Source: Sporosarcina globispora (GTDB lineage Bacteria; Bacillota; Bacilli; Bacillales; Cytobacillaceae). Taken from it: a DNA stretch of 64,000 nucleotides. Position 1 is the stretch's first letter, and each line of letters opens with the position of its first letter. The stretch spans positions 3,096,028 through 3,160,027 of the forward strand of contig NZ_LGUF01000007.1 of NCBI RefSeq assembly GCF_001274725.1. The letters run 5' to 3'. The position numbers and the translations under genes are program-made. The notes under the pieces are model-generated. The model worked only from the letters and a program-made list of their open reading frames with translations. It was not told the origin of the DNA and searched no databases. Positions 19,606 through 28,781 of this stretch are shown in pieces.

Positions 19606-20310
19606 ATGAGAATCGGAACTTTATATGGATTGGGTGTCGGGCCGGGAGATCCGGAATTAATCACGGTAAAAGCATTCCGCAAATTGCAGGAAAGCCCGGT
19701 AATTGCTTATCCCAAAAAATTAAGGGGCAGTAAATCGTACGCCCATCGCATAGTTGACATGTATATAAATCCGGAAGAAAAAGAGATGCTTGGTTTGGTT
19801 TTTCCGATGACAAAAGATGAAGCTACCCTTCATGCTGAGTGGACAAAATCGGCAGAAGCCATTTATAGCTTTCTATCTCAGGGAAAAGATGTGGCATTTG
19901 TGACTGAAGGGGATCCGATGCTGTTCAGCACATTTATTCATTTAATGAAGCTGATGAAAACCCTGCACCCGGATGTACCGATTGAAACGGTGGCAGGCAT
20001 CTCTTCATTTAATGGTTCAGTTAATCGCTTAGGGATTGCCTTGGCTGATGGGGATGACCATGTCGCTATGATTCCTGCAACAGAGAATATGGAGGAAATG
20101 CGAAGGGTGATTGAAAGCCATGATGCGATCGTTTTTATTAAAGTAGCGAAAGTATTGGACGATATGCTGGATTTATTAGAGGAAATGAATTTATTGGACA
20201 AAACACATGTTGTTACAAAGGTTACATCTGACGAAGAGGTCATATGGGATGTCCAAGAGCTCCGGGGTACAGAATTAAATTACTTGTCATGTATGGTGGT
20301 GCGGAAATGA
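19606..20310 (+). CDS. cbiL: Cobalt-precorrin-2 C20-methyltransferase
   Basis: 234 residues, ATG 19606, adjacent to the cbiET stop. CbiL/CobI adds the C20 methyl, the first corrin-specific methylation. Tetrapyrrole methylase motifs: YGLGVGPGDPELITVKA near the N-terminus, VTEGDPMLFSTF and VAGISSFNGSVNRLGIALA. Ends in an ATGA overlap with cbiF. Confidence 0.94.
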   Translation: MRIGTLYGLGVGPGDPELITVKAFRKLQESPVIAYPKKLRGSKSYAHRIVDMYINPEEKEMLGLVFPMTKDEATLHAEWTKSAEAIYSFLSQGKDVAFVTEGDPMLFSTFIHLMKLMKTLHPDVPIETVAGISSFNGSVNRLGIALADGDDHVAMIPATENMEEMRRVIESHDAIVFIKVAKVLDDMLDLLEEMNLLDKTHVVTKVTSDEEVIWDVQELRGTELNYLSCMVVRK

Positions 20311-21089
20311 AAAAGATTTGGATTATCGGAGCAGGTCCGGGAGATCCGGATTTAATAACGGTGAAGGGTCTAAAACTATTAAATAAGGCTGATGTAGTCA
20401 TGTATACCGATTCGCTTGTCAGCGAGACCTTAGTAGCGGAAGCCAAGGAATCGGCTGAGATTATCCGCACTGCTGGAATGCATCTCGAAGAAATGGTGGA
20501 TTGTATCGTCGAGCGAGTCAATGCAGGCAAAACAGTTGTACGTTTACATACAGGCGACCCGGCTATGTACGGGGCAACGATGGAGCAAGTGGCACTGCTG
20601 AAGCAGCATGATATCAGCTGTGAAGTTGTCCCAGGTGTCAGTTCTGTCTTTGCCTCCGCGGCAGCAGTAGGGGCAGAGTTGACCATTCCGGATTTAACCC
20701 AAACGCTTATTTTAACACGGGCTGAAGGGCGGACACCTGTGCCGGAGCGTGAAAAATTACAGGCACTGGCAAGCCATCACTGTACAATCGCGATGTTTCT
20801 AAGTGCGACCTTAACAAAGAAAATCACAAAAGAACTGCAGGCAGCGGGATGGGCAGACAATACACCGATTGCAGTGGTGCAGCGTGCTTCATGGCCGGAC
20901 CAAAAAATTGTCCGCACAACACTGTCTGAGTTGGACGAAGCGATGCGCGTCAACGGAATCCGAAAGCATGCAATGATTCTGGCAGGCTGGGCATTAGATC
21001 CGCATATCCATGAAAAAGAATACCGCTCGAAGCTATATGACAAAACGTTCACACATGGCTTCCGCAAGGGTGTGAAGGCAAATGATTAG
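20307..21089 (+). CDS. cbiF: Cobalt-precorrin-4 C11-methyltransferase
   Basis: 260 residues from ATG 20307, overlapping the cbiL stop (ATGA); the upstream in-frame extension reads through cbiL and is spurious. CbiF/CobM methylates C11. Seen: IIGAGPGDPDLITVKGLKLL, GDPAMYGATMEQ, VPGVSSVFASAAAVGAELT and AVVQRASWPDQ, all typical. Overlaps cbiG by 8 bp. Confidence 0.95.
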   Translation: MKKIWIIGAGPGDPDLITVKGLKLLNKADVVMYTDSLVSETLVAEAKESAEIIRTAGMHLEEMVDCIVERVNAGKTVVRLHTGDPAMYGATMEQVALLKQHDISCEVVPGVSSVFASAAAVGAELTIPDLTQTLILTRAEGRTPVPEREKLQALASHHCTIAMFLSATLTKKITKELQAAGWADNTPIAVVQRASWPDQKIVRTTLSELDEAMRVNGIRKHAMILAGWALDPHIHEKEYRSKLYDKTFTHGFRKGVKAND

Positions 21090-22218
21090 TTTACGCGAAG
21101 GTGAAATCCCAGTAATTGAAAAGCGCAAACCTTATGCACTTGTTGCCATTACGAAGCACGGTGTCTCACATGCAAGAGGCTATGCGGAAAAATTCCCGTA
21201 TGCAGACCTGTATTATATGAAAAAATTCGAACAGGGCGACGAAGAAACGCGCCAGATTCAATTATTTGATGGTACGGTCCGCCTATTACTGCCAGCGTTG
21301 TTTCAGCAGTATAAAGGAATTATCTGCATCATTTCCCTCGGAGCAGTCGTTCGTATGATTGCCCCGCTTTTGATTGATAAAAAGAAAGACCCTGCCGTGT
21401 TAGTGGTTGATGATAAGGGCCAGTATGTCGTCAGCGTATTATCCGGGCATATTGGCGGTGCCAACGCACTAACACATGAATTTGCCAATGCGATTGGTGC
21501 GGCGCCCGTTGTAACCACCGCGTCAGATGTCCAAAAAACAATTCCTGTCGATTTATTTGGCGCCCAATTTGGGTGGATGTGGGATAGTGAAGAAAAATTA
21601 ACACCTGTCAGTGCATCGGTTGTTAATGAGGAGCATGTGGCAATCGTTCAGGAAACCGGAGAAAAGGATTGGTGGATGTACGACCGGGAGATGCCGGACA
21701 GCCTGAAGGTTTATCCATCAATAGATGAAGCAATTAAAGCAAAGCCTCAAGCGGCACTGCTTATTACAGATCGTATCCTTGAACCGCATGAAGAGGCGCT
21801 GCTTGAGAACGGAGTCTTATACCGTCCGAAATCAATTGTAATCGGCATTGGCTGTAATCGCGGTACGTCAATGGCAGAAATCGAACAAGTCATCGATGAC
21901 ACATTAGCGGAAATGCGTTTGAGCAAAAAAAGTGTTAAAGCCGTTGCGTCTATTAATTTAAAGAAAAACGAGACAGGCCTGCTTGAATTAACGGCTAAAT
22001 ATAACTGGCCATTTATTACATACACACCTGAGGAGCTGAATGAAATACCGATGCAAAATCCGTCGGACACCGTCTTTAAATATACGGGGGCATATGGGGT
22101 CAGTGAGCCGGCGGCCATGCGGTATGCGGATGCGAAAGAGCTGCTGCTGGAGAAAAAGAAAAGCGGCAATGTGACCATCAGCATTGCGCACGTAAATTTC
22201 GAGGAGGGAAACCAATGA
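21082..22218 (+). CDS. cbiG: Cobalt-precorrin-5A hydrolase
   Basis: 378 residues, ATG 21082 within the end of cbiF. CbiG opens the delta-lactone and releases the two-carbon fragment as acetaldehyde. The order CbiG_N (IISLGAVVRMIAPLLIDKKKDPAVLVVDDKG, SGHIGGAN), middle region (TTASDVQKTIPVD) and CbiG_C (GIGCNRGTSMAEIE) is complete. Overlaps cbiA by four bases. Confidence 0.94.
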   Translation: MISLREGEIPVIEKRKPYALVAITKHGVSHARGYAEKFPYADLYYMKKFEQGDEETRQIQLFDGTVRLLLPALFQQYKGIICIISLGAVVRMIAPLLIDKKKDPAVLVVDDKGQYVVSVLSGHIGGANALTHEFANAIGAAPVVTTASDVQKTIPVDLFGAQFGWMWDSEEKLTPVSASVVNEEHVAIVQETGEKDWWMYDREMPDSLKVYPSIDEAIKAKPQAALLITDRILEPHEEALLENGVLYRPKSIVIGIGCNRGTSMAEIEQVIDDTLAEMRLSKKSVKAVASINLKKNETGLLELTAKYNWPFITYTPEELNEIPMQNPSDTVFKYTGAYGVSEPAAMRYADAKELLLEKKKSGNVTISIAHVNFEEGNQ

Positions 22219-23600
22219 ATCGATTTGTTCTGGCCGGCACAGGAAGCGGAGTTGGAAAAACTACGTTCACAATCGGCATCATGCGTGCGCTTATGAAGCG
22301 AGGGTTAACCGTACAGGGCTTTAAATGCGGCCCCGACTATATAGACCCAACGTATCATACAGCTGTCACCAAACGCCCTTCCCGAAATATTGATAGTTTC
22401 ATGATGTCCCATGATGCCGTTCGTGCCATTGTTGCAAGGGCAAGCCGTGATACAGATGTAGCCGTAATCGAGGGAGTGATGGGATTTTATGATGGCAAAT
22501 CCCCGTTATCAAATGAAGGATCTGCCGCACATATAAGTGAGATAACAAAAAGTCCCGTCATTTTAATCGTCAATGCGGCAAGTATGGCAAGAAGTGCAGC
22601 TGCGATTGTCAAAGGATTTCAATTGTTAGATGAAAGCACCAATATTGTTGGTATCATTGCCAATCAGTTAGGAAGCAAAAGCCATTTTGAGATTGTCAAA
22701 TCTGCGATTGAACAAGAATGCGGTATTCCTGTCATAGGCTATCTCCCAAAAGGAGCTGTCCCAATGATGCCAAGCCGTCATCTGGGATTAGTGCCGGCCA
22801 TTGAACGCGGTGATTTAGATTCCTATTTTGAAAGTCTTGCAGAAGCGATCGAAGAAACAGTCGATATCAATCAGCTTCTGGAAATAACGAAAGCACAGGT
22901 CCTGGAGGTTTCCGCATCGATTTTTGATGCACAGCCTGAAAGACAGGAAGTACATATTGCGGTTGCCAGAGATGCCGCCTTTAACTTTTACTATGAAGAA
23001 AATCTAGAATTGCTCCGTGCTTATGGGGCCACACTGCACTTCTTCTCTCCATTACAAAATGAAGAGGTTCCCGAAAAAGCTCAGGGTCTTTATATCGGCG
23101 GCGGTTTCCCGGAAGAGTTTGCTGAAGTTTTGGCAAACAATGAGGCTGCGAAGCTATCCATAAAAGCCGCGCTGGAGCGAGGGCTGCCAACATTGGCAGA
23201 ATGCGGCGGTTTTATGTATTTAACAGAGGAAATAGTGGATCGGCAAGGACAGGTATTCCCGATGATCGGAGTGATTTCGGGACGAGTAAGGATGCAGGAT
23301 AAATTAGCGGCACTTGGGTATCGGGAAATTACAGGTGTTCCGGGCAACTTCTTAATTAATGATGGAGAGCAGGCAAAAGGGCATGAGTTCCATTATTCTG
23401 CATATGAAGGAGAGCACTCATCACCGGCCTACTTCAGCAAAGGCCGCTTTCGCGCTCAGCTGGAAGGCTATTTAACAGAAAATCTTGTAGCCGGCTATAC
23501 ACACTTTCATTTTGCATCGAATCCTCAGCTTGTAAAAAAATGGCTCACAGCATGTTTGGAGGTAGACAATGAATTATTTCCCGTTATTAATGAATCTTGA
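22215..23600 (+). CDS. cbiA: Cobyrinate a,c-diamide synthase
   Basis: 461 residues, ATG 22215. It amidates the a and c side chains of cobyrinate using glutamine and ATP. The N-terminal dethiobiotin-synthetase-like ATPase has the P-loop GTGSGVGKTTFT; the C-terminal class I glutamine amidotransferase half has the nucleophile in LAECGGFMYL and a terminal HFHF region. Full length. The next gene begins inside its last 32 bp. Confidence 0.95.
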   Translation: MNRFVLAGTGSGVGKTTFTIGIMRALMKRGLTVQGFKCGPDYIDPTYHTAVTKRPSRNIDSFMMSHDAVRAIVARASRDTDVAVIEGVMGFYDGKSPLSNEGSAAHISEITKSPVILIVNAASMARSAAAIVKGFQLLDESTNIVGIIANQLGSKSHFEIVKSAIEQECGIPVIGYLPKGAVPMMPSRHLGLVPAIERGDLDSYFESLAEAIEETVDINQLLEITKAQVLEVSASIFDAQPERQEVHIAVARDAAFNFYYEENLELLRAYGATLHFFSPLQNEEVPEKAQGLYIGGGFPEEFAEVLANNEAAKLSIKAALERGLPTLAECGGFMYLTEEIVDRQGQVFPMIGVISGRVRMQDKLAALGYREITGVPGNFLINDGEQAKGHEFHYSAYEGEHSSPAYFSKGRFRAQLEGYLTENLVAGYTHFHFASNPQLVKKWLTACLEVDNELFPVINES

Positions 23601-24198
23601 CTATAAAAAGGTTGTGATTGTTGGCGGCGGACATGTGGCACGCCAAAAGACAGAAGCGCTGCTGCCAACAAAAGCGGAAGTAACCGTGATCAGCCCAGAG
23701 GTTACTGAGAAATTGCAGCAGTATATCCACGAAGGACTTGTGACATGGAAAGAAAAAGCTTTCGAACCGGCTGATTTAGACGATGCCGCATTGATTTTCG
23801 CCGTAACAAACGACGAAGAAGTAAATAATGCCGTGGAAGAAGCAGCACAGCATTGGCAATTGCTCAGCCGTGCGGATGCAAAGGGACGTGTTGATTTCAT
23901 TAATCCCGCAGTTGTCCGCCGAGGTGAATTCGTTGTGACCGTATCGACATCTGGCGCAAGTCCAGGTCTGACCCGCAAAGTGAAGACAGACTTAGCGGAG
24001 CAATTAGGAGAACATTACGCCCATTATGTGTCTTTTTTAAAGGAAGCCCGTCAGCGAATTTTAAAAAAGTATAATGGTGATGCGAAAAAACAGCTTTTGG
24101 CAGATCTTCTGGATCCTCAAGTTTTGGAGTGGATGGAGAAGGGTGATACGCAAAAATGTGAAGCCTGGCTGCATAAGCGGATAGGAGAAGAACAGTGA
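23569..24198 (+). CDS. cysG(B): Precorrin-2 dehydrogenase (CysG-B / SirC type)
   Basis: 209 residues, ATG 23569, overlapping cbiA by 32 bp. NAD-binding motif VVIVGGGHVARQKTEALL at the start and a Ser/Gly-rich active region (VTVSTSGASPGLTRKVK). This short, methyltransferase-free form oxidises precorrin-2 to sirohydrochlorin, which the chelatase at 29988 would then load with cobalt. It matches the CysG(B) gene of the B. megaterium operon. A role in siroheme supply is also possible. Confidence 0.9.
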   Translation: MNYFPLLMNLDYKKVVIVGGGHVARQKTEALLPTKAEVTVISPEVTEKLQQYIHEGLVTWKEKAFEPADLDDAALIFAVTNDEEVNNAVEEAAQHWQLLSRADAKGRVDFINPAVVRRGEFVVTVSTSGASPGLTRKVKTDLAEQLGEHYAHYVSFLKEARQRILKKYNGDAKKQLLADLLDPQVLEWMEKGDTQKCEAWLHKRIGEEQ

Positions 24199-24956
24199 GC
24201 GGGTTTGTATATATTGTAGGAGCGGGACCAGGTGATCCTAAACTATTGACTATTCGCGGTTTGGAATGTATTCAGCAGGCTGATGTGATTCTTTATGACC
24301 GTCTGGTGAATGCAAAAATTTTAACTCATGCAAAAGCAGATGCAGAGCTGATTTATTGTGGAAAAGAGCCAGGCAGGCATGGATTGATTCAGGATGAAAT
24401 TCATCGGGTGCTGGTGGATCAGGCAAACCTTGGCAGACAGGTATTGCGATTAAAGGGCGGCGACCCTTTTGTTTTTGGACGGGGTGCAGAAGAAGCCGCG
24501 ATTTTAAGGCAAGCCGGTATTCCATTTGAAATCGTGCCTGGTATTACAGCGGGGATTGCTGCCCCTGCGTATGCAGGGATTCCGGTGACACACCGTGACC
24601 ATGCGGCAAGCTTTGCGATTGTGACAGGCCATGGCCGCGCGGAAAAGGAGCAGGACTACTTAAAGTGGTCTGCGCTTGCTCAAATTGACACGGTGGCCTT
24701 TTATATGAGCATTGGCAATATTACTCACATTACGAAAAGCTTAATAGCAAATGGCAAAAGCGGAACAACCCCTGCTGCAGTGATCGAATGGGGCACAACT
24801 GCAAATCAGCGGACGATTACAGGCACTCTCGAAACGATTGCAAAGGATATCCAGTACCATGGCATTTCGAATCCATCGATGATTTTGGTTGGAGATGTTG
24901 TTCGAGTGCGGGATCAAATTGCCTGGTTTATAGAAAAGGAGCATGAATTATGTTAG
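24195..24956 (+). CDS. cobA: Uroporphyrinogen-III C-methyltransferase
   Basis: 253 residues; GTG 24195 overlaps the previous stop (GTGA). SUMT adds methyls at C2 and C7 of uroporphyrinogen III to make precorrin-2, the branch point from heme. Signatures: YIVGAGPGDPKLLTIRG, LRLKGGDPFVFGRGAEEA, VPGITAGIAAPAYAGIPVTHRD. Also called sirA/sumT in Bacillus. Ends in an ATGTTAG overlap with the nitroreductase gene. Confidence 0.95.
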   Translation: MSGFVYIVGAGPGDPKLLTIRGLECIQQADVILYDRLVNAKILTHAKADAELIYCGKEPGRHGLIQDEIHRVLVDQANLGRQVLRLKGGDPFVFGRGAEEAAILRQAGIPFEIVPGITAGIAAPAYAGIPVTHRDHAASFAIVTGHGRAEKEQDYLKWSALAQIDTVAFYMSIGNITHITKSLIANGKSGTTPAAVIEWGTTANQRTITGTLETIAKDIQYHGISNPSMILVGDVVRVRDQIAWFIEKEHELC

Positions 24957-25504
24957 AAGCATTAAAAAAGCGCCGTGCGATTCGTAACTTTGAATCGAGG
25001 GAAGTAGAACTAGACAAAATTGAGACATTATTAGAAGCAGCAACATATGCACCAAATGACCGCATGCGTGAGCCCTGGCATTTCTATGTATTACAGGGTG
25101 ACAGCTTAAAACGCTACGAGCAGGTGGCACTTGATTACTTGAATAAACGTTTTCCGACAAAGCCGCATTTAGTGGAAAGTTCAATGAAAGCCATCACAAA
25201 CACACCGCTTGTCATTGTGGTAACATCCGCTATAGTCGAAGGTGATGAAGGAGCGACCAAAGATAATGTCTTTGCCGTAAGCAGTTCAATCATGTCGATA
25301 TGGCTGATGGCCGAACAGCTGGGGTTAGGCATGGTTTGGCGTACTAGAGGTGTTGGTTTAGTGCATGATACCGCACTGCATGATTTTATCGGTGCATCGG
25401 ACCAGGAGCAATTAGTGGGGACGCTATGCATCGGTTACCCCGCAGAAGAAATCACTTCCGAGAAAAAGCGTTCACCATTTGCTGAAAAGACAACTTGGCT
25501 TTAA
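24950..25504 (+). CDS. Nitroreductase-family flavoprotein in the B12 operon
   Basis: 184 residues, ATG 24950. Nitroreductase fold: opening LKKRRAIRNFESREVE, NDRMREPWHFYVLQG and GLGMVWRTRGVGL, with a C-terminal GYPAEE. BluB, which makes the lower ligand 5,6-dimethylbenzimidazole from FMNH2, belongs to the same superfamily, but this protein is shorter and I cannot confirm BluB-specific residues. A cobalt/corrinoid reductase supplying CobO is an alternative. Its place between cobA and cobO argues for a pathway role rather than xenobiotic reduction. Confidence 0.75.
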   Translation: MLEALKKRRAIRNFESREVELDKIETLLEAATYAPNDRMREPWHFYVLQGDSLKRYEQVALDYLNKRFPTKPHLVESSMKAITNTPLVIVVTSAIVEGDEGATKDNVFAVSSSIMSIWLMAEQLGLGMVWRTRGVGLVHDTALHDFIGASDQEQLVGTLCIGYPAEEITSEKKRSPFAEKTTWL

Positions 25505-25516
25505 GGAGGATTGTTC

Positions 25517-26056
25517 ATGGCGCAAAAAGGGATGCTATTAGTTTATACAGGCGAGGGCAAAGGAAAAACAACCGCCTCTCTTGGTGTCACATTAAGGGCA
25601 ATTGGCCGGGGCATGAAGGTGAAATACTATCAATTTATTAAATCTCCGGAACGTACATATGGTGAGCAGCTGGCGCTCAGAAAACTTGGTGTTGAAACCG
25701 TGCAATTAGGAATCGGGTTTACATGGACAAAAACACCTGAGGAGCATCGTGAAGCGCTTGCGAACGCATGGCAAACAGTAAAAGAAGAACTAAAAGATGA
25801 AACAACAGATGTGTTAGTGCTGGACGAACTGAATAATGCCTTAGCCATCACACGTTTTCCAATTGACGATGTGCTGCCATTATCTGAGGTGTTAGAGGCT
25901 ATTCATAACCGTCCAAAAAAAATGCATCTGGTGATCACAGGCCGTTCTGCACATCCAGCCATTCTTGATTTAGCCGATTTAGTGTCAACGATCGATGCCA
26001 CAAAACATTATTATGCTGAACAGGATGTTAAAGCAATGAAGGGACTGGAGTTTTAA
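25517..26056 (+). CDS. cobO: Cob(I)yrinic acid a,c-diamide adenosyltransferase (CobO/BtuR type)
   Basis: 179 residues; ATG 25517 follows AAGGAGGATTGTTC. Transfers the 5'-deoxyadenosyl group of ATP to Co(I) corrinoids. The unusual P-loop GEGKGKTTASLGVTLRAIGRG and DVLVLDELNNALA identify the CobA/CobO/BtuR family rather than PduO. Last biosynthetic step of this cluster, corresponding to btuR at the end of the B. megaterium operon. Confidence 0.94.
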   Translation: MAQKGMLLVYTGEGKGKTTASLGVTLRAIGRGMKVKYYQFIKSPERTYGEQLALRKLGVETVQLGIGFTWTKTPEEHREALANAWQTVKEELKDETTDVLVLDELNNALAITRFPIDDVLPLSEVLEAIHNRPKKMHLVITGRSAHPAILDLADLVSTIDATKHYYAEQDVKAMKGLEF

Positions 26057-26117
26057 GCAGCCGGCCCGCGATTTAGGACCTTGTCCATTTAGGCTTTGGA
26101 AATTGAGGAGAATTTCA

Positions 26118-26954
26118 ATGATAAAAGAATCCCCTTTGCAATTTGATTTTGAGAAGCTCTGGAAGGATGGCATGCTGGATTGGCATGGCAGGATGCCGGA
26201 GCGAATGGTCGATGATGAGCTGGAAGAAGCCTTTTGGGCGCAGTCCATGAAGAAAAAAAGATACAAGCAGACAGATGAGTATGCAAAAAAGATCTACGAA
26301 AAAATGAAACCGTATATCCCGGAAAACTCAAGCTGCATTGAATTCGGACCGGGATGGGGCAACTATACATTCCCGCTAAGCCAAGATGTCAGAAGTTTAA
26401 CGCTGGTTGATGGCTCAAAGAGTGTGCTCGCATATTTAAAGCAGTACTTTGACGATGAAGCCCCTATCCGATTTGTCCATAGCAAATGGGAAGAAGCACA
26501 ATTGGAGCCGCATGATGTAGTGGTTGGGGTAAACTGCTTTTATCGGATGTACGAAATAAATGAAGCGCTGAAGAAAATGAATAGACTGGCAAAAAAACGT
26601 GCGATTATCGGCTTAACAACAGGGCCTATTCAGCCGCATTACGTCATTTTAGATGAGCAGTTTGGCTATGACATTAAATATCCGCGTCGGGATTATATCA
26701 TGATTGTCAACATGCTTTATCAGTTAGGCATATTTGCTGATTGTGAAATGATAAAGCTTAAGCGTGAGCATCGTTATGATACACGGCAGCAGCTAGTAGA
26801 AGCCCAAAGCAAGAAAATCTTATCTGCCAAGTTTGATAAAACACATGTGGAAGCTTCACTTGAACGCTTTATTTCCAAAGAAGATGGCCAGTTTGTGTAC
26901 CGTTATCCTTTCTATGCGGCAATCATTAGCTGGGAGCCAGTGAAGGGAATATGA
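26118..26954 (+). CDS. Class I SAM-dependent methyltransferase linked to cobalamin genes
   Basis: 278 residues. GAGGAG before ATG 26118 decides the start; the TTG at 26103 is part of that ribosome site. Residues about 70-110 have the Rossmann SAM-binding pattern (CIEFGPGWGNYTFPL, then TLVDGS), followed by VVVGVNCFYRMYEI where a catalytic loop is expected. It overlaps btuC by an ATGA junction, so it is translated with the importer. No step of the known pathway lacks a methyltransferase here, so it may act on a corrinoid for salvage or on an importer-linked substrate. Function unknown. Confidence 0.75.
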   Translation: MIKESPLQFDFEKLWKDGMLDWHGRMPERMVDDELEEAFWAQSMKKKRYKQTDEYAKKIYEKMKPYIPENSSCIEFGPGWGNYTFPLSQDVRSLTLVDGSKSVLAYLKQYFDDEAPIRFVHSKWEEAQLEPHDVVVGVNCFYRMYEINEALKKMNRLAKKRAIIGLTTGPIQPHYVILDEQFGYDIKYPRRDYIMIVNMLYQLGIFADCEMIKLKREHRYDTRQQLVEAQSKKILSAKFDKTHVEASLERFISKEDGQFVYRYPFYAAIISWEPVKGI

Positions 26955-27991
26955 CTGGGACTCGGTTTACATTATTGTTAGGAGCACTAGCCGCGGGATT
27001 ACTGGCATCCATGACTTTTGCCGTGATGGTTGGATCTGTTGATATTACACCACGCCTTATTTGGGAAGTGCTATTCTTCAAACTTGGTATATTACTAGAA
27101 ACTGATGCTTCTAATGCACAGACGGTTATTATTTGGGATATACGATTCCCTCGTGTTGTACTTGCGTCTATCGTAGGAGCCGCACTGGCCATTTGCGGTG
27201 CAGCCATTCAAGCATTAGTGAAGAACTCGATTGCAGATCCTTACATTTTGGGGGTATCGTCAGGAGCATCCGTTGGAGCGGCATCGGTCATTTTACTCGG
27301 TGCATTTAGCATAATGGGGGTCTATGCGATATCCCTTGCTGCATTTTTAGGGGCCATTTTTGCGGTCGTGACTGTGTTTTTTTTGGCACGTGTCAATGGG
27401 CGTATATCGGTCATTCGTCTGCTTTTGGCAGGGATTGCGGTTTCGATGGTATTATCCGCTATTACAAATTTTATGCTGATGATGTCCAAACAGCAGGGCG
27501 GTATTCAAGCAGTCATGCATTGGATGCTCGGCAGTCTGGCAGGTGCAAAATGGTCCAATCTGGCTATCCCATTTTTTTCACTGCTGCTGGTTTTTATTCT
27601 GCTGCTCATGAATTATCGCCAGCTTAATGCGATGCTGCTTGGAGAGGAAACGGCTGCGACTCTTGGCGTTAATCTGGACCGTTTTCGAATCTTTATCATT
27701 CTCTTTGTATCCCTTCTGACCGGTGTTGTCGTCGCAGTCAGCGGTAGCATTGGCTTCGTCGGGCTGATTATCCCTCACATAGTACGGATGATGGTGGGTT
27801 CAAATTACAAAAGGGTTCTGCCGATAAGCGCCCTAATCGGTGCCATTTTCTTAGTTTGGGCGGATATGGCCGCACGTATTGTCCTGGCGCCTGAAGAAAT
27901 GCCAATCGGAATTATTACCGCTATTTGCGGCGGCCCTTTTTTTATTTGGTTGCTTAGGCGAAAACGTTATTCTTTTGGGGACGGTGAATAA
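26951..27991 (+). CDS. btuC: ABC transporter permease, BtuC/FecCD family
   Basis: 346 residues with about 9-10 membrane helices. Family stretches: IWDIRFPRVVLASIVGAALAICGAAIQ, ADPYILGVSSGASVGA, and SGSIGFVGLIIPHIVRMMVG (coupling helix). This family imports cobalamin, heme or ferric siderophores; the location directly behind B12 biosynthesis genes and under the same riboswitch favours corrinoid uptake. The btuD start codon follows two bases after its stop. Confidence 0.88.
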   Translation: MTGTRFTLLLGALAAGLLASMTFAVMVGSVDITPRLIWEVLFFKLGILLETDASNAQTVIIWDIRFPRVVLASIVGAALAICGAAIQALVKNSIADPYILGVSSGASVGAASVILLGAFSIMGVYAISLAAFLGAIFAVVTVFFLARVNGRISVIRLLLAGIAVSMVLSAITNFMLMMSKQQGGIQAVMHWMLGSLAGAKWSNLAIPFFSLLLVFILLLMNYRQLNAMLLGEETAATLGVNLDRFRIFIILFVSLLTGVVVAVSGSIGFVGLIIPHIVRMMVGSNYKRVLPISALIGAIFLVWADMAARIVLAPEEMPIGIITAICGGPFFIWLLRRKRYSFGDGE

Positions 27992-27993
27992 GG

Positions 27994-28758
27994 ATGCTCC
28001 AAGTCAAAAATATGGCCTTTTCTGTGCCAGACAAGCAAATCTTAAACAATATCACTTTTTCTGTGGAACAAGGGAAATTCATTGGCATTATTGGTCCGAA
28101 TGGCAGCGGAAAATCGACGATGTTAAAAATTATATATCGTCATTTAAAGCAGACAAGCGGCTTAGTGACGTTATATGAAAAGGATATTAGTCTAATTCCG
28201 CAGAAAAAACTTGCTCAGGTGTTAGCCGTGGTGAGCCAGGAAACACCGGTGCTCTTTGATTTTACTGTAAAAGATTTAGTCATGATGGGGAGGACGCCAT
28301 ACAAAAAATGGCTTGCAGCTGATAACCAGGAGGACTTTGCCATTGTCGAAGAAAGCATGATGCTTGCCGATGTACTTCACTTGGAAAACCGCACGTTTAG
28401 CCAATTATCCGGCGGCGAGAAGAAGCGGGTGATGCTCGCACGCGCCCTTGCACAGCAGGCAAACATTTTGATTTTAGATGAACCGACCAATCATCTGGAT
28501 ATTGAACATCAATATCAATTAATGGATTTAGTGAAGGACCTGCCCATAACTATTGTGGCAGCTCTCCATGATTTAAACCTGGCAGCTGGGTATTGTGATG
28601 AACTGCTGGTTATGAAAGATGGGACTCTATATATGGAGGGAACACCGGAGCAAGTCTTGACAGAAGAGACATTGAAGGAAGTCTTCCATATGCAGGCTGG
28701 TGTTTCGAAAAACCCATTTACCAAGAAACTTCATTTATTTTTTTATACAAACCATTAA
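27994..28758 (+). CDS. btuD: ABC transporter ATPase, BtuD-like
   Basis: 254 residues, ATG 27994, AAGG just upstream. Walker A GPNGSGKST, Q-loop VSQETPVLFDF, signature LSGGEKKRV, Walker B ILILDEPTNHLD and the switch His in AALHDLNLAAGY are all intact. Energises the BtuC-like permease; specificity comes from the operon context. Confidence 0.92.
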   Translation: MLQVKNMAFSVPDKQILNNITFSVEQGKFIGIIGPNGSGKSTMLKIIYRHLKQTSGLVTLYEKDISLIPQKKLAQVLAVVSQETPVLFDFTVKDLVMMGRTPYKKWLAADNQEDFAIVEESMMLADVLHLENRTFSQLSGGEKKRVMLARALAQQANILILDEPTNHLDIEHQYQLMDLVKDLPITIVAALHDLNLAAGYCDELLVMKDGTLYMEGTPEQVLTEETLKEVFHMQAGVSKNPFTKKLHLFFYTNH

Positions 28759-28781
28759 ATTGAATTGAGGGACCTACGAAC

